Positions 1 to 8,461 of a DNA stretch of 64,000 nucleotides are shown one piece after another. Both the position numbers and the translations under genes were made by a program. The notes under the pieces are model-generated. The model made no database searches, was not told the DNA's origin, and saw only the letters and a program-made list of their open reading frames with translations. Positions within the stretch are counted from its first letter, which is position 1. Each line of letters opens with the position of its first letter. The DNA comes from Mesobacillus zeae (GTDB lineage Bacteria > Bacillota > Bacilli > Bacillales > Cytobacillaceae), in NCBI RefSeq assembly GCF_003570705.1, contig NZ_QWVT01000010.1, forward strand, positions 1-64,000. Reading direction: 5' to 3'.

Positions 1-22
1 CGTTAATGCGCGATAAAGGAAA

Positions 23-285
23 CACGAAGAGCGTTAGTGATTCGATGTTGACTTATAACGCTAAGGGCGCGCACGTCCTGTGCACAACGCCTTACTCGCA
101 CATCCTGTGCTTCGTCTTAGAGAGGTGGGCGAAGTCCACTAGGTACTGGGCGCTGCAGCTGGACAGCACGAAGAGCGTAGCGATTCCATGTTGACTTACA
201 ACGCTTAGGGAGCGCACGTCCTGTTCGCAACGCCTTACTCGCACATCCTGTGCTTCGTCGTAGAGAGGAGGCGAAGTCCGCTAGG
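23..285. repeat. Two tandem copies of a ~120-bp imperfect repeat, period ~144 bp
   Basis: Copy 1 spans about 23-143 and copy 2 about 167-285. Both run from CACGAAGAGCG to GTCC(A/G)CTAGG with scattered substitutions. The linker after copy 1 (149-164) resembles the sequence after copy 2 (284-300), so the true unit is probably ~140 bp. Each copy contains short dyads such as GCACA/TGTGC and CTTCG/CGAAG, and copy 1 also has AGCGTTA/TAACGCT. The start lies near the window edge, so more copies may sit upstream. No convincing gene occupies it. It resembles the dispersed intergenic repeats found in Bacillaceae genomes, but the family is not identified here. Confidence 0.8.
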
Positions 286-303
286 CGCTATAATCTGGAC
301 ACA

Positions 304-331
304 TAAAAAAAGCGCTTGCAAATGCAAGCGC
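304..331 (-). terminator. Terminator of ndk
   Basis: A perfect 9-bp stem, GCGCTTGCA/TGCAAGCGC (312-320 with 323-331), is followed on the minus strand by a run of T (304-310), just after the ndk stop. Confidence 0.9.
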
Positions 332-339
332 ATGAAATC

Positions 340-786
340 TTAATAAATCCATTCGTTCATCAATTTATTGTATTGTACAAGCTCTTCCGGCTTGAAGAAA
401 AGGCCGATTTCGCGTTCTGCACTTTCAGGAGAATCTGAACCGTGGATTACGTTTTTTCCGACTGTCAAACCGAATTCTCCTCTAATAGAACCAGGAGCCG
501 AATCTTTCGGATTAGTTGCACCCATCATGTTGCGGGCTGTTGCAATAACATTTTCCCCTTGCCATACCATTGCAAATACAGGACCTGAAGTAATGAAATC
601 AACCAGTTCGCCAAAGAATGGACGTTCTTTATGCTCTCCATAATGCTCTTCAGCAAGTTCTGTCGGGATGTTCATAAGCTTTGCTCCAGCAAGCTGGAAT
701 CCCTTTTTTTCAAAACGCGCTACAATTTCGCCTACTAGATTACGCTGGACACCATCCGGCTTAACCATCAAAAAAGTCTTCTCCAT
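340..786 (-). CDS. ndk: Nucleoside diphosphate kinase
   Basis: Transfers the gamma phosphate of ATP to NDPs and dNDPs in the cytosol, balancing the nucleotide pools. The 148-residue product has the family length. It begins [12 protein letters not shown] and carries the active-site motif NVIHGSDS with the phospho-acceptor His at about residue 115. I chose the ATG at 786 because an AGGGAG ribosome site lies 8 bases upstream; a GTG three codons earlier would overlap that site. It follows hepT on the same strand after ~95 bp and ends in a strong terminator. This is the usual neighbourhood in Bacillus, downstream of the menaquinone genes. Confidence 0.97.
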   Translation of the reverse strand: MEKTFLMVKPDGVQRNLVGEIVARFEKKGFQLAGAKLMNIPTELAEEHYGEHKERPFFGELVDFITSGPVFAMVWQGENVIATARNMMGATNPKDSAPGSIRGEFGLTVGKNVIHGSDSPESAEREIGLFFKPEELVQYNKLMNEWIY

Positions 787-882
787 GTATTCCACTCCCT
801 ATCAATCTTATGTATATTGGGACCGCTTCCAAACAACCAGTCCCAGGAAATAGTACCATTATTTCTTATCCTTGGCAACTTC

Positions 883-1845
883 CTAAAATTTTCTCTTGCC
901 GATAAATTTCGCTATGTTCCGGAGCGTTTTCTTCGCACGGTTTGGCGGAAGCCCATCAAGGACATCAAGAGCCTTTTCAAGATAGAGGTCGCTCATAGCC
1001 AGTGACTTTTCAATCGCACCGGTACTCTTAACTAGCCTGATAATCTCTTCTATTTCCGCCCTTTCCATATGTTCATGGACACCTGTAATCATTTTCCGGA
1101 CAGACATGTCCTCCATAGCGTACAGGACTGGGAGCGTGATATTTCCTTGAAGTAAATCTCCTCCGGCAGGCTTGCCTAATTCTTTTTCAGTACCGGTAAA
1201 GTCAAGGACATCATCTGTAATCTGGAAAGACATCCCTACATAATAGCCGAATCTATACAGCTTGCGGTGGACGTCCTCGCTGCACCCAGAAGCAACTGCT
1301 CCTAGCTGGCAGCTGGCAGCAATCAAAAGTGCCGTCTTCCTCTTAATCCGTAGAAGATAGTTGCGCAAATTCTGGTCAAAATCATATTTGTCCTTAATTT
1401 GCTCAATTTCGCCTTTACAAAGCTCGACAATTGTATCAGAAAGGATAACATGGGCTAACGGGTTTTTCACTTTTGTCATCAGCTCGAGGGATCTGGCAAA
1501 GATATAGTCTCCGGTATACATGGCGATACGATTGTCCCATTTCGCCTTAATCGTAGGCTGGCCCCTGCGTAGGTCCGCATCATCAATGACATCATCATGT
1601 ACGAGTGAAGCCATATGGATCAGTTCAAGGGAAACTGCGACATTTTTCATTGCGGAAATTTCGTAATTTCCAAATTTGCCTGCAAGCAAAACAAAAACAG
1701 GCCGGATCCTTTTCCCGCCAGCATGAAGCAGATGCAGCGACGCTTCGCTAAGTAGGGGAGATTCCGCCTTGATTGTTTCTTCAAGCTCTTTTTCAATTAT
1801 TTTTATATCTGCATTCAAGTATGAATACACCATCGATAGTTTCAA
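883..1845 (-). CDS. hepT: Heptaprenyl diphosphate synthase component II
   Basis: Catalytic subunit of the two-component synthase that makes the C35 side chain of menaquinone-7 from farnesyl and isopentenyl diphosphates. Both aspartate-rich motifs are visible: DDVID at about residues 84-88 and DDVLD at about 211-215. The GGKRIRPV motif near residue 44 is typical of trans-prenyltransferases. Starting at TTG 1845 gives 320 residues and aligns with the B. subtilis N-terminus (MKFKMAYSF as I recall it). A GTG at 1854 is an alternative. It works with HepS (2720-3550), and menG lies between them. Confidence 0.95.
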   Translation of the reverse strand: MKLSMVYSYLNADIKIIEKELEETIKAESPLLSEASLHLLHAGGKRIRPVFVLLAGKFGNYEISAMKNVAVSLELIHMASLVHDDVIDDADLRRGQPTIKAKWDNRIAMYTGDYIFARSLELMTKVKNPLAHVILSDTIVELCKGEIEQIKDKYDFDQNLRNYLLRIKRKTALLIAASCQLGAVASGCSEDVHRKLYRFGYYVGMSFQITDDVLDFTGTEKELGKPAGGDLLQGNITLPVLYAMEDMSVRKMITGVHEHMERAEIEEIIRLVKSTGAIEKSLAMSDLYLEKALDVLDGLPPNRAKKTLRNIAKFIGKRKF

Positions 1846-2012
1846 TCGTATCACCCAGCTCTTTAATCCTGCTGTTGCTGACGGCCTATGTGGGCAGACA
1901 GTTCATACCTTCTGTTATGTAAGACAGTGGGTATACAGGAGACATTATTTTTTTAAAAGTCCAACACGGGTCCCAGCCTTTTGCAAAGGAGGACTTGTCG
2001 ATATGCAAAGCA

Positions 2013-2717
2013 CTACTGCTTCCGGCCGATATGCACGGCTGCTACGCCGCCACTGTATGGCTTGTAATTTACATCCTCAAATCCTGCCTCACGGAACATG
2101 GCAGCCAGCTCTTTCATTCCAGGAAAATCCCTGGCGGATTCTTGAAGCCATGAATATTCTTCGTAGCTTTTGGCGAACAGTTTCCCAAAGACAGGCATGA
2201 CAAATCTAAAATAAAAGCGGTAGGCCTGTTTAAAACCCGGCATCTCCGGCTGGGAAGTCTCAAGACAGACAGCCATCCCACCTGGCTTAAGGACACGGTT
2301 CATCTCTTTCAGCACCTGAAGATAATCAGGCACGTTCCTTAAACCGAAGCCTATTGTCACATAATCAAAAGTAGAATCCTCAAACGGCAGTTCCATTGCG
2401 TTCCCATGGATAAGGGTTGCCTGGTTCAACCCGGAGGCTGCGATTTTTTGTTCACCAATCTTCAGCATGTTCTTGCTGAAATCAAGGCCGACCACCTTGC
2501 CATCTGTGCCAACTGCTTCTGCAAGGGCAATCGTCCAGTCAGCTGTACCGCAGCAAACATCCAACGCTGTTTCCCCTTTTTGGACATTCATTGTCTTCAT
2601 GGTGTCTTTCCGCCACTTAACATGCTGTTTAAAGCTTATAACTGAATTCATCTGATCGTAATTTTCATGAATTTTCTCGAAAACTTTATGGACCCGTTCT
2701 GCTTTAGACTCCTGCAT
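2013..2717 (-). CDS. menG: Demethylmenaquinone methyltransferase
   Basis: Performs the last step of menaquinone synthesis, SAM-dependent C-methylation of the naphthoquinone ring (UbiE/MenG family; also called menH in B. subtilis). The SAM-binding motif LDVCCGTAD lies at about residues 52-60, with the downstream family sequence GFGLRNVPD. The 234-residue length is normal. ATG 2717 has AAGG 6 bases upstream; the earlier GTG at 2723 is less well placed. The gene starts 2 bp after the hepS stop, so the two are probably translationally coupled. The roughly 165 bp between menG and hepT holds no convincing gene. Confidence 0.95.
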   Translation of the reverse strand: MQESKAERVHKVFEKIHENYDQMNSVISFKQHVKWRKDTMKTMNVQKGETALDVCCGTADWTIALAEAVGTDGKVVGLDFSKNMLKIGEQKIAASGLNQATLIHGNAMELPFEDSTFDYVTIGFGLRNVPDYLQVLKEMNRVLKPGGMAVCLETSQPEMPGFKQAYRFYFRFVMPVFGKLFAKSYEEYSWLQESARDFPGMKELAAMFREAGFEDVNYKPYSGGVAAVHIGRKQ

Positions 2718-2719
2718 TT

Positions 2720-3550
2720 TCACCCTTCTTCCACAAAAAAATTTACCATAGATTGATGCTGTCCAAGAATGGATTCGAGGCGCTCATTCAGAGTTGCATT
2801 CATTCCCGGGAGATGTGTTTGTGCTTTCTTGATGCTGTTAATGGCAAACTCCCTGTATCTTTCACAGACAGAGATTAAATGTTTGCGTTGTTCTCTTGAG
2901 AGGCTTTGCAGACCCTGTTCCATTTTTGGAAACGATAATTTTTTCAATCCATCGAAAACAATCGAATTTCCCGTTTCCAGGAAAAGGCGTTCCTCATCAA
3001 TGAGACGTTTTACAAACAAAACATTTGCAGCAAGCTCTTTCCAGATGCCCGCATTGCAGAAATCGGCAACCTTTCCAACTAATGCAGCTTCTACTTCTTT
3101 TACGCTATCCATCAATATCTCGATTGCGTCTGCTTCCTTCTGGTAAATGATAATTTTATTCTCATTTACTGTTTTGACTCCTGAAGCGAGCATGTCGATA
3201 AGCTCAATTTCTCCGGCTGCTGCGAGTAATTTATAATATAGGCCGCTGTAGTAGACTCCCGCCAGAACCGTCAACTGCCGCTCTTTCAAGTCCCATTCGC
3301 TGGAACCTGGGCGGGAAACCTTAACAAGCTCATGGGTATCAAGGGCAATTTGCAAAAGCATTGCCGTCACAGTATATTTTTCTGTGCGGGATTCATCCAC
3401 CCCAATTGAGTCGAGAAGAGAAGCGAGCATCATGAGCTTGTCTTCGTCAATGGGGGGAGAAGCGATAAACTGCTGAAGGTAGGGATGAGAAAGCTGCTGC
3501 TCCAAAGCCTTCCTAATGCCTGTTAACTTGTTTTTGAAATCTTGCAATTG
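2720..3550 (-). CDS. hepS: Heptaprenyl diphosphate synthase component I
   Basis: Non-catalytic subunit of heptaprenyl diphosphate synthase. The family is weakly conserved but recognisable here from [32 protein letters not shown] and [16 protein letters not shown] in the N-terminal half. It partners with HepT in quinone side-chain synthesis. TTG 3550 yields a start that matches the B. subtilis protein (MQD...) and has AAGGGTG 6 bases upstream. GTG 3556, two codons earlier, is also possible with GAGGG upstream. First gene of the hepS-menG-hepT operon, with a candidate promoter near 3727. Confidence 0.92.
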   Translation of the reverse strand, partial: QLQDFKNKLTGIRKALEQQLSHPYLQQFIASPPIDEDKLMMLASLLDSIGVDESRTEKYTVTAMLLQIALDTHELVKVSRPGSSEWDLKERQLTVLAGVYYSGLYYKLLAAAGEIELIDMLASGVKTVNENKIIIYQKEADAIEILMDSVKEVEAALVGKVADFCNAGIWKELAANVLFVKRLIDEERLFLETGNSIVFDGLKKLSFPKMEQGLQSLSREQRKHLISVCERYREFAINSIKKAQTHLPGMNATLNERLESILGQHQSMVNFFVEEG

Positions 3551-3726
3551 TATCACCCTTGTCCCTCAAGTATATTGTACTGCCGGATGGGCAGAAACAT
3601 GTCGAATTTATGAGGTCTTTCAAGGGAACATGGGGACATGACCGCTGCGTTCCGTGTGAAAAACAGACATAAAAAAAGCGACTATTTCCTAAAACATTCT
3701 TTAATCCGAACGATAAAGGCGTGACC

Positions 3727-3735
3727 ATTATATCA
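3727..3735 (-). promoter_or_regulatory. Candidate extended -10 promoter of hepS-menG-hepT
   Basis: The minus strand reads TATGATATAATGG here, a consensus TATAAT preceded by TG, ~180 bp upstream of hepS. No good -35 is visible, consistent with an extended -10 promoter. Confidence 0.5.
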
Positions 3736-3836
3736 TAAAACACCGTCACATTGCGCAGGTTTATCAAATTTAATGTCGAAATTAAGCGGGTAAAAATAAC
3801 ATCGTACTGGCTTTTGCTATTTACACCAGAATGTCA

Positions 3837-4070
3837 TTATTTTTTTTCACTGGTCAGTTCCCCATACGGAGTCATTATTGTGGCATTACCCCGTATTTTA
3901 ATTGCGGATGTATGTTCCGTAAACTGAGCAATCATGACTTCACCCTGATCCAATTTTTCAGAGTGGTGGAAACGGGTATCCGTCCCCCTTGTCAGACCTA
4001 TTACATTCACACCATCTTCAGTAGCCTTTATTACGATAAAGTCATTGCTTGAAGGCTGTTTTTTTTCCAA
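3837..4070 (-). CDS. mtrB: trp RNA-binding attenuation protein (TRAP)
   Basis: Small protein that forms an 11-subunit ring. When loaded with tryptophan it binds G/UAG repeats in the trp leader and folE-linked transcripts and causes termination or blocks translation. The 77 residues include the strongly conserved blocks [20 protein letters not shown] and [19 protein letters not shown]. The operon partner is folE (4176-4742), as in the B. subtilis mtrAB operon. No trp operon lies in the window, so the target sites are elsewhere. Intergenic sequence from 3557 to 3836 holds a promoter candidate and no gene. Confidence 0.97.
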   Translation of the reverse strand: MEKKQPSSNDFIVIKATEDGVNVIGLTRGTDTRFHHSEKLDQGEVMIAQFTEHTSAIKIRGNATIMTPYGELTSEKK

Positions 4071-4148
4071 TTAACCCAGTCCCTTCCGAAAAAAGATATT
4101 CGATTATCCTATAAATGCATTTTAGTAAGGATTCCCCGCAAGAATAAG

Positions 4149-4172
4149 GAAGGGCCCGATCACGGACCCTTC
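4149..4172 (-). terminator. Hairpin between folE and mtrB
   Basis: Ten-base arms GAAGGGTCCG/CGGGCCCTTC (minus strand) pair with one imperfect position and a 4-base loop. The downstream tract CTTATTCTT is only moderately U-rich, so this could be a partial terminator that lowers mtrB expression relative to folE. Confidence 0.55.
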
Positions 4173-4175
4173 ACC

Positions 4176-4742
4176 TTAGCCTTTTATCAATGTAAGGATT
4201 TCCGAGCGAGCGTTCACATCTTCAGCGAGGGTGCCCCTCACTGCAGAGGTAACAGTCTTCGATCCCGGCTTCTTAACACCACGCATCGTCATGCACATGT
4301 GCTCTGCCTCGATAACCACCATTGTTCCATATGGCTGAAGTTTCTCCATGATAGAATCGGCAATTGTGGATGTAATCCTTTCCTGCAACTGAGGACGTTT
4401 TGCTACAGCTTCAACTGCACGGGCCAGCTTGCTAAGACCAGTCACTTTTCCTCCCTTTGGGATATAGGCTACATGCGCGACACCAAAGAAAGGTACAAGA
4501 TGATGTTCACACATAGAATAAAACGGTATATCTTTTACAAGTACCAATTCTTCATGGTCTTCCCCAAATATCGTCTCAAAGTACTCTTTTGGATCTTGAT
4601 TTAAACCCGCAAAAACTTCTTCATACATTCTTGCAACGCGCTTTGGCGTGTCGAGAAGGCCTTCCCGGTTTGGATCTTCCCCCACTGCTCCGAGTATTAA
4701 ACGCACCGCTTCCTCGATTTGGGCACGATTGAATTCTGCCAT
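4176..4742 (-). CDS. folE: GTP cyclohydrolase I
   Basis: Converts GTP to 7,8-dihydroneopterin triphosphate, the first step of folate synthesis (mtrA in B. subtilis). The 188 residues have normal length. The zinc and active-site motif [12 protein letters not shown] lies at about residues 76-87, and the third zinc ligand is in [11 protein letters not shown] near residue 150. Start ATG 4742 has an AGGAGG-like site (AGGAAAAAGCAT) upstream. It forms an operon with mtrB, linking folate and tryptophan control as in other Bacillus species. Confidence 0.97.
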   Translation of the reverse strand: MAEFNRAQIEEAVRLILGAVGEDPNREGLLDTPKRVARMYEEVFAGLNQDPKEYFETIFGEDHEELVLVKDIPFYSMCEHHLVPFFGVAHVAYIPKGGKVTGLSKLARAVEAVAKRPQLQERITSTIADSIMEKLQPYGTMVVIEAEHMCMTMRGVKKPGSKTVTSAVRGTLAEDVNARSEILTLIKG

Positions 4743-4873
4743 ATGCTTTTTCCTCCTAAACGTATCTGTTGCTCCCTATTGCTCGTTGATTTTGATTTCT
4801 TTATAACATTTTCATATTAGCATAAGCATTTCCATGGAAGCAAAAATGACACACCCGACGCCTTTTGCGTATC

Positions 4874-4903
4874 AAAAAAGGCCGCAAGATAGCGGCCTTT
4901 TTT
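4874..4903 (-). terminator. Terminator of hbs (can act both ways)
   Basis: A perfect 12-bp arm pair, AAAAAAGGCCGC/GCGGCCTTTTTT, with a 6-base loop. T runs are present on both strands. Confidence 0.92.
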
Positions 4904-4936
4904 CAAGCATACGCCAATAGCGGCGTATCTATGTAA

Positions 4937-5209
4937 TTATTTCACTGCATCCTTAAGCGCTTTACCTGGTTTAAATGCAGGCACACGGCTAGCAGAGATT
5001 TCGATTTCATCTCCAGTTTGCGGGTTGCGGCCTTTGCGGGCAGCACGTTCGCGAACTTCGAAATTTCCGAAACCAATCAGTTGAACTTTCTCACCATTTT
5101 TCAAAGCATCAAGGATTGAATCGAAAACAGCGTCAACCGCTTTAGTTGCATCCTTCTTTGAAAGTTCTCCAGCTTCAGCAACTGCATTGATTAGTTCTGT
5201 CTTGTTCAT
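4937..5209 (-). CDS. hbs: DNA-binding protein HU
   Basis: Abundant histone-like protein that bends and compacts nucleoid DNA. The 90 residues run from [14 protein letters not shown] to GKALKDAVK and include the signature [20 protein letters not shown], whose arm inserts into the minor groove. ATG 5209 is fixed by a perfect AGGAGGTG 6 bases upstream; the GTG at 5218 lies inside that site. Single-gene unit with its own promoter region and terminator. Confidence 0.97.
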   Translation of the reverse strand: MNKTELINAVAEAGELSKKDATKAVDAVFDSILDALKNGEKVQLIGFGNFEVRERAARKGRNPQTGDEIEISASRVPAFKPGKALKDAVK

Positions 5210-5375
5210 GCCATTCACCTCCTCCCAAAGATTTCATTGTACGTTAGAAATCAAGCTGTTACTACATTTCTAAACAAAACCAATGAATTCTATACGTTTG
5301 CGGAGCAATTTTCTCGCAGGTTTGGTAGAAAGAGCTACGAAAACTGCTAAAAATTAACTGAAACCTGTCAAACCC

Positions 5376-5403
5376 AGTATACATAAGGGTTTGAGGGGTG
5401 CAA
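5376..5403 (-). promoter_or_regulatory. Candidate sigma-A promoter of hbs
   Basis: TTGCAC (5398-5403) and TATACT (5376-5381) on the minus strand, separated by 16 bp, ~165 bp upstream of hbs. A TTGACA at 5366-5371 may belong to a second promoter with a poor -10. The rest of the 5210-5560 gap shows nothing else I can name. Confidence 0.55.
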
Positions 5404-5560
5404 CGCTAATTCAGTTAAAAGATTATCACAATCATATAAGCATATCAAGATAATTTCAATAAATAATGGGAATCTTTTCTTATATGCAACAGAATTGTAA
5501 TATCTCACCCTGGTTTCTTACCCGCCACAAGCTATATTAAACCCGCAGCACTATTTTTAC

Positions 5561-5589
5561 AAAAAAAAGACTCCATTACAGAGTCTTTT
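5561..5589 (-). terminator. Terminator of spoIVA
   Basis: Nine-base arms AAAAGACTC/GAGTCTTTT with a 7-base loop, followed on the minus strand by a T run, 5 bases after the spoIVA stop. Confidence 0.88.
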
Positions 5590-5593
5590 ACAG

Positions 5594-7072
5594 TTAAAGA
5601 ATAATGGCAATCAGCCCGCCCGACCCTTCGTTTATAATACGCTCCAATGTTTCCTTGAGCTTGTAGCGGGCGTTTTCAGGCATGAGCGAGAGCTTGGCGG
5701 AAATACCTTCCCGGACAATCGAACTGAGGCTCCTGCCAAAGATATCAGAATTCCAGATTGAGAGCGGGTCATCCTCAAAATCCTGCATCAAATACCTTAC
5801 CAGTTCTTCACTTTGCTTTTCAGTGCCGATGATCGGGGAGAATTCTGATTCCACGTCTACTTTGATCATGTGGATAGAAGGCGCTACAGCTCTGAGCCTG
5901 ACTCCGAACCTGGCTCCCTGGCGAATGATTTCAGGCTCCTCAAGGCTCATATCAGCAAGTGAAGGGGATGCAATGCCATACCCGGTCTGCTTTACCATCT
6001 TTAGCGCATCTGAAATTTGGTCATACTCAGCTTTTGCAAAAGCAAAATCCTGCATAAGCTCAAGCAAATGGTCTTTTCCTCGTATTTCAATTCCTACAAT
6101 TTCTTTAAGAATATCATCGTAGAGATCATCAGGCGCAAACAAGTCAATTTCAGCGACCCCCTGGCCCATTTCAATACCGGCAAGGCTGGCCCTGTCAATG
6201 TAATCATAATCGCTGAAAAGCTGTACTACTCTGTCTACGTCCCTCAGTCTTTTGATATCTTTTACTGTCTCTTTTACAGCATCCTGATAGCTTTCACGCA
6301 GCCAGTGATTTTCTCGAAGCACCATTACCCAGCTAGGTAAATTCACGTTCACCTCAAGCACAGGAAATTCATATAATGCTTCGCGGAGAACATTTAATAC
6401 ATCACTTTCGCGCATCCCTTCCACACTCATGGTCAGGACTGGTATATCATATTTCTCGGCAAGCTGACTTCTCAGCGTCTCAGTATTCGGCTGATGCGGC
6501 TGCGCACTGTTTACGACCATAATGAATGGCTTGCCAACCTCTTTCAGTTCCTCGATGACCCTTTCTTCGGCTTCAATATAATCAGCCCGCGGGATTTCGC
6601 CAATCGTCCCATCTGTCGTAATAACTACGCCAAGTGTTGAATGTTCCTGAATGACTTTCCTCGTGCCGATCTCAGCCGCTTCATGGAATGGGATAGGTTC
6701 TTCATACCATGGCGTATTGATCATTCGCGGCCCATTCTCATCTTCGTATCCTTTTGCACCAGGCACTGTATACCCTACACAATCGACCAGCCGGATGTTT
6801 ACATCCAGTCCTTCGTCCACATGGATTGAGACCGCTTGATTTGGAACAAATTTCGGCTCTGTCGTCATGATTGTCCTGCCTGCTGCGCTCTGGGGCAATT
6901 CGTCCTGTGCCCTTGCCCTGTCAGCTTCACTATTTATATTTGGCAAAACAACCAGTTCCATGAATTTCTTGATGAAAGTGGACTTGCCCGTCCTTACGGC
7001 GCCGACAACCCCTAAATAAATATCGCCGCCCGTTCTTTCGGCAATATCTTTAAAAATATCTACCTTTTCCAA
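5594..7072 (-). CDS. spoIVA: Stage IV sporulation protein A, coat basement ATPase
   Basis: Mother-cell protein that hydrolyses ATP to polymerise into the basement layer of the spore coat on the forespore surface. The 492-residue length fits the family. The P-loop VGAVRTGKST lies at about residues 23-32, within an N-terminal TRAFAC-type GTPase-like fold. The C-terminus ends hydrophobic (GGLIAIIL), the part that contacts SpoVM at the forespore membrane in B. subtilis. ATG 7072 has GGGAGGGGATC upstream. It sits between hbs and yphF, as in other Bacillus species. Confidence 0.97.
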   Translation of the reverse strand: MEKVDIFKDIAERTGGDIYLGVVGAVRTGKSTFIKKFMELVVLPNINSEADRARAQDELPQSAAGRTIMTTEPKFVPNQAVSIHVDEGLDVNIRLVDCVGYTVPGAKGYEDENGPRMINTPWYEEPIPFHEAAEIGTRKVIQEHSTLGVVITTDGTIGEIPRADYIEAEERVIEELKEVGKPFIMVVNSAQPHQPNTETLRSQLAEKYDIPVLTMSVEGMRESDVLNVLREALYEFPVLEVNVNLPSWVMVLRENHWLRESYQDAVKETVKDIKRLRDVDRVVQLFSDYDYIDRASLAGIEMGQGVAEIDLFAPDDLYDDILKEIVGIEIRGKDHLLELMQDFAFAKAEYDQISDALKMVKQTGYGIASPSLADMSLEEPEIIRQGARFGVRLRAVAPSIHMIKVDVESEFSPIIGTEKQSEELVRYLMQDFEDDPLSIWNSDIFGRSLSSIVREGISAKLSLMPENARYKLKETLERIINEGSGGLIAIIL

Positions 7073-7242
7073 GTGATCCCCTCCCGATCATGAGTTAATG
7101 GGAAAAATACATCCTAATTGCTAATCTGGGACAGTTTATATTTATGATGTTGTCCTATATACATATGACAATTATTTTATTTTCCCCCCAATGCAGCCCC
7201 AAACCACATGGATGGCCGCCCCCGTTATCCTTCCTTTTGTCT

Positions 7243-7288
7243 ATAAAAAAAACCTTTCTTCTACAATATATTTTGCAGAAGAAAGGTT
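7243..7288 (-). terminator. Terminator of the yphE-yphF unit
   Basis: Twelve-base arms AACCTTTCTTCT/AGAAGAAAGGTT (7251-7262 with 7277-7288), followed on the minus strand by TTTTTTTTAT. Confidence 0.9.
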
Positions 7289-7292
7289 ATGA

Positions 7293-8006
7293 CTATTTCT
7301 CTAAAAACATTGGCTCTTTCCCAGTTTTGTCAATAGTATAAGGGAGAGAATATGCTGGTACGAACAGCGAATCATCCATCAAAATGCTTCTGATATCGTC
7401 TCCCTGCCCAAAACGTACTTTCGTGTCTTTAAGACTATCATAAAGGTCACTGCGATAGTCTACATAAATTTCCCCTTCACCTGAGATAACAAAAGGAAGA
7501 TTATTCTCGGTGTACGGACTGACTGCAACGGGTTCCTCTTTATAGCCGAGCTGCTTAAAATCAAGGGTGAACACGTTTTTTCCGAGCTGCTTCTTGAATG
7601 GAGGATAGCCGCTTGCATTGATTCTCATCTTTATTTCCCTTATGGTTTCAGCCATTCTTACATCCAAAAGCTTGACTGTAGGTTTTGTCTCTGTATCAAC
7701 CATAACGTACTGAAATATCCCGCCATTCTCAAAAGCATTCCCAGGTATTTCCGGTAAATACTGCGGGACTATCTTTTGAAAGTCAACAGGATATTTTTGA
7801 TAGAGGGGTGTATCAGCCTCTTTTGTTTTAATCGGCAGAAATCCGCCCTGATCTTCCCGATATTGCTCTACCGCTTTTTGGACACTATCCACTTGGTCCT
7901 TATATGGGATTTTATTTTGGGCAAGATTCTCCTCCGGATACATACATCCGGACAAACATGTAGCAATCATTAATCCAGTCAATAGAACACCCATTTTTTT
8001 CAGCAT
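7293..8006 (-). CDS. yphF: YphF-like lipoprotein (DUF3939 type)
   Basis: Predicted secreted lipoprotein of unknown function. From ATG 8006 the product has 237 residues: a short charged start, a hydrophobic segment, then the lipobox LSGC with the acylated Cys at about residue 21. The mature part is hydrophilic without motifs I recognise. The reading frame is open up to a TTG at 8042 that would overlap yphE by 4 bp but lacks a clear ribosome site, so I favour 8006. The position between spoIVA and yphE matches B. subtilis yphF, which supports the name. Confidence 0.82.
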   Translation of the reverse strand: MLKKMGVLLTGLMIATCLSGCMYPEENLAQNKIPYKDQVDSVQKAVEQYREDQGGFLPIKTKEADTPLYQKYPVDFQKIVPQYLPEIPGNAFENGGIFQYVMVDTETKPTVKLLDVRMAETIREIKMRINASGYPPFKKQLGKNVFTLDFKQLGYKEEPVAVSPYTENNLPFVISGEGEIYVDYRSDLYDSLKDTKVRFGQGDDIRSILMDDSLFVPAYSLPYTIDKTGKEPMFLEK

Positions 8007-8038
8007 ATATTGTCCAGTCCCTTTACCTGTTTTTTTCG

Positions 8039-8236
8039 TCAATTTGTCGGCCCGCTCATAACGACAATGAAGATGACTATGCCCGCAAAAATCATCAGGA
8101 TATAGGCAATGAAAGCGGTAATGAACTTCATGGTCCCCTTCAGTTTATAACGGCTGAAATAAAGAAATAAAAGTGACAGCCCCATGGAAGCCATTCCCGC
8201 AAAAGAAACGTACATTTTCAATAAACCTGGTGACAA
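8039..8236 (-). CDS. yphE: YphE-like small membrane protein (DUF2768 type)
   Basis: About 65 residues with two hydrophobic segments (roughly residues 10-27 and 38-58) separated by a basic loop SRYKLKG, ending SGPTN. Function unknown; the neighbourhood suggests a link to sporulation or envelope. TTG 8236 has GGGGAG 8 bases upstream and gives an MSP start. A GTG at 8245 is an alternative three codons longer. Likely co-transcribed with yphF, which follows after ~30 bp. Confidence 0.8.
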   Translation of the reverse strand: MSPGLLKMYVSFAGMASMGLSLLFLYFSRYKLKGTMKFITAFIAYILMIFAGIVIFIVVMSGPTN

Positions 8237-8313
8237 ATCTACCACTCCCCTTTTCCGAAATGTATTATATCACAAGGGGGTAAAAGTAGACAGAAACCCA
8301 AACCGGAGGACAT

Positions 8314-8353
8314 AAAAAAACTGAAGAAAGAGGGGGCAGACTCTTTTCTTCAG
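8314..8353 (-). terminator. Terminator of der-gpsA
   Basis: Arms CTGAAGAAAAG/CTTTCTTCAG flank a G/C-rich loop, then TTTTTTTATG on the minus strand. It lies ~110 bp past the gpsA stop; that gap shows no gene. Confidence 0.85.
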
Positions 8354-8461
8354 CACAATTGACTAAATAACCCTTACCCTGTTCAAACCACCAGTTTGCT
8401 TCGTTTGCATTCTATGCGGACTGACAATCATCTGCATCGTCGAATGCCTATTTTTTCACAA

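Noticed and set aside
6-194. 62-codon plus-strand frame over the left repeat
   Set aside because: It lies in the non-coding tandem repeat, has no ribosome site before its ATG, and its sequence repeats without coding bias.
1-300. Possible CRISPR array at the left edge
   Set aside because: Repeats are ~120 bp, imperfect and lack unique spacers of uniform size.
1855-2012. 19-codon minus-strand frame between menG and hepT
   Set aside because: No ribosome site precedes its ATG and it is too short to support without conservation data.
1769-2200. 143-codon plus-strand frame opposite hepT and menG
   Set aside because: It is antisense to two well-supported genes and has no ribosome site or family-like sequence.
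3513-3767. 84-codon minus-strand frame upstream of hepS
   Set aside because: It overlaps the hepS start and the promoter candidate near 3727, and lacks a ribosome site.
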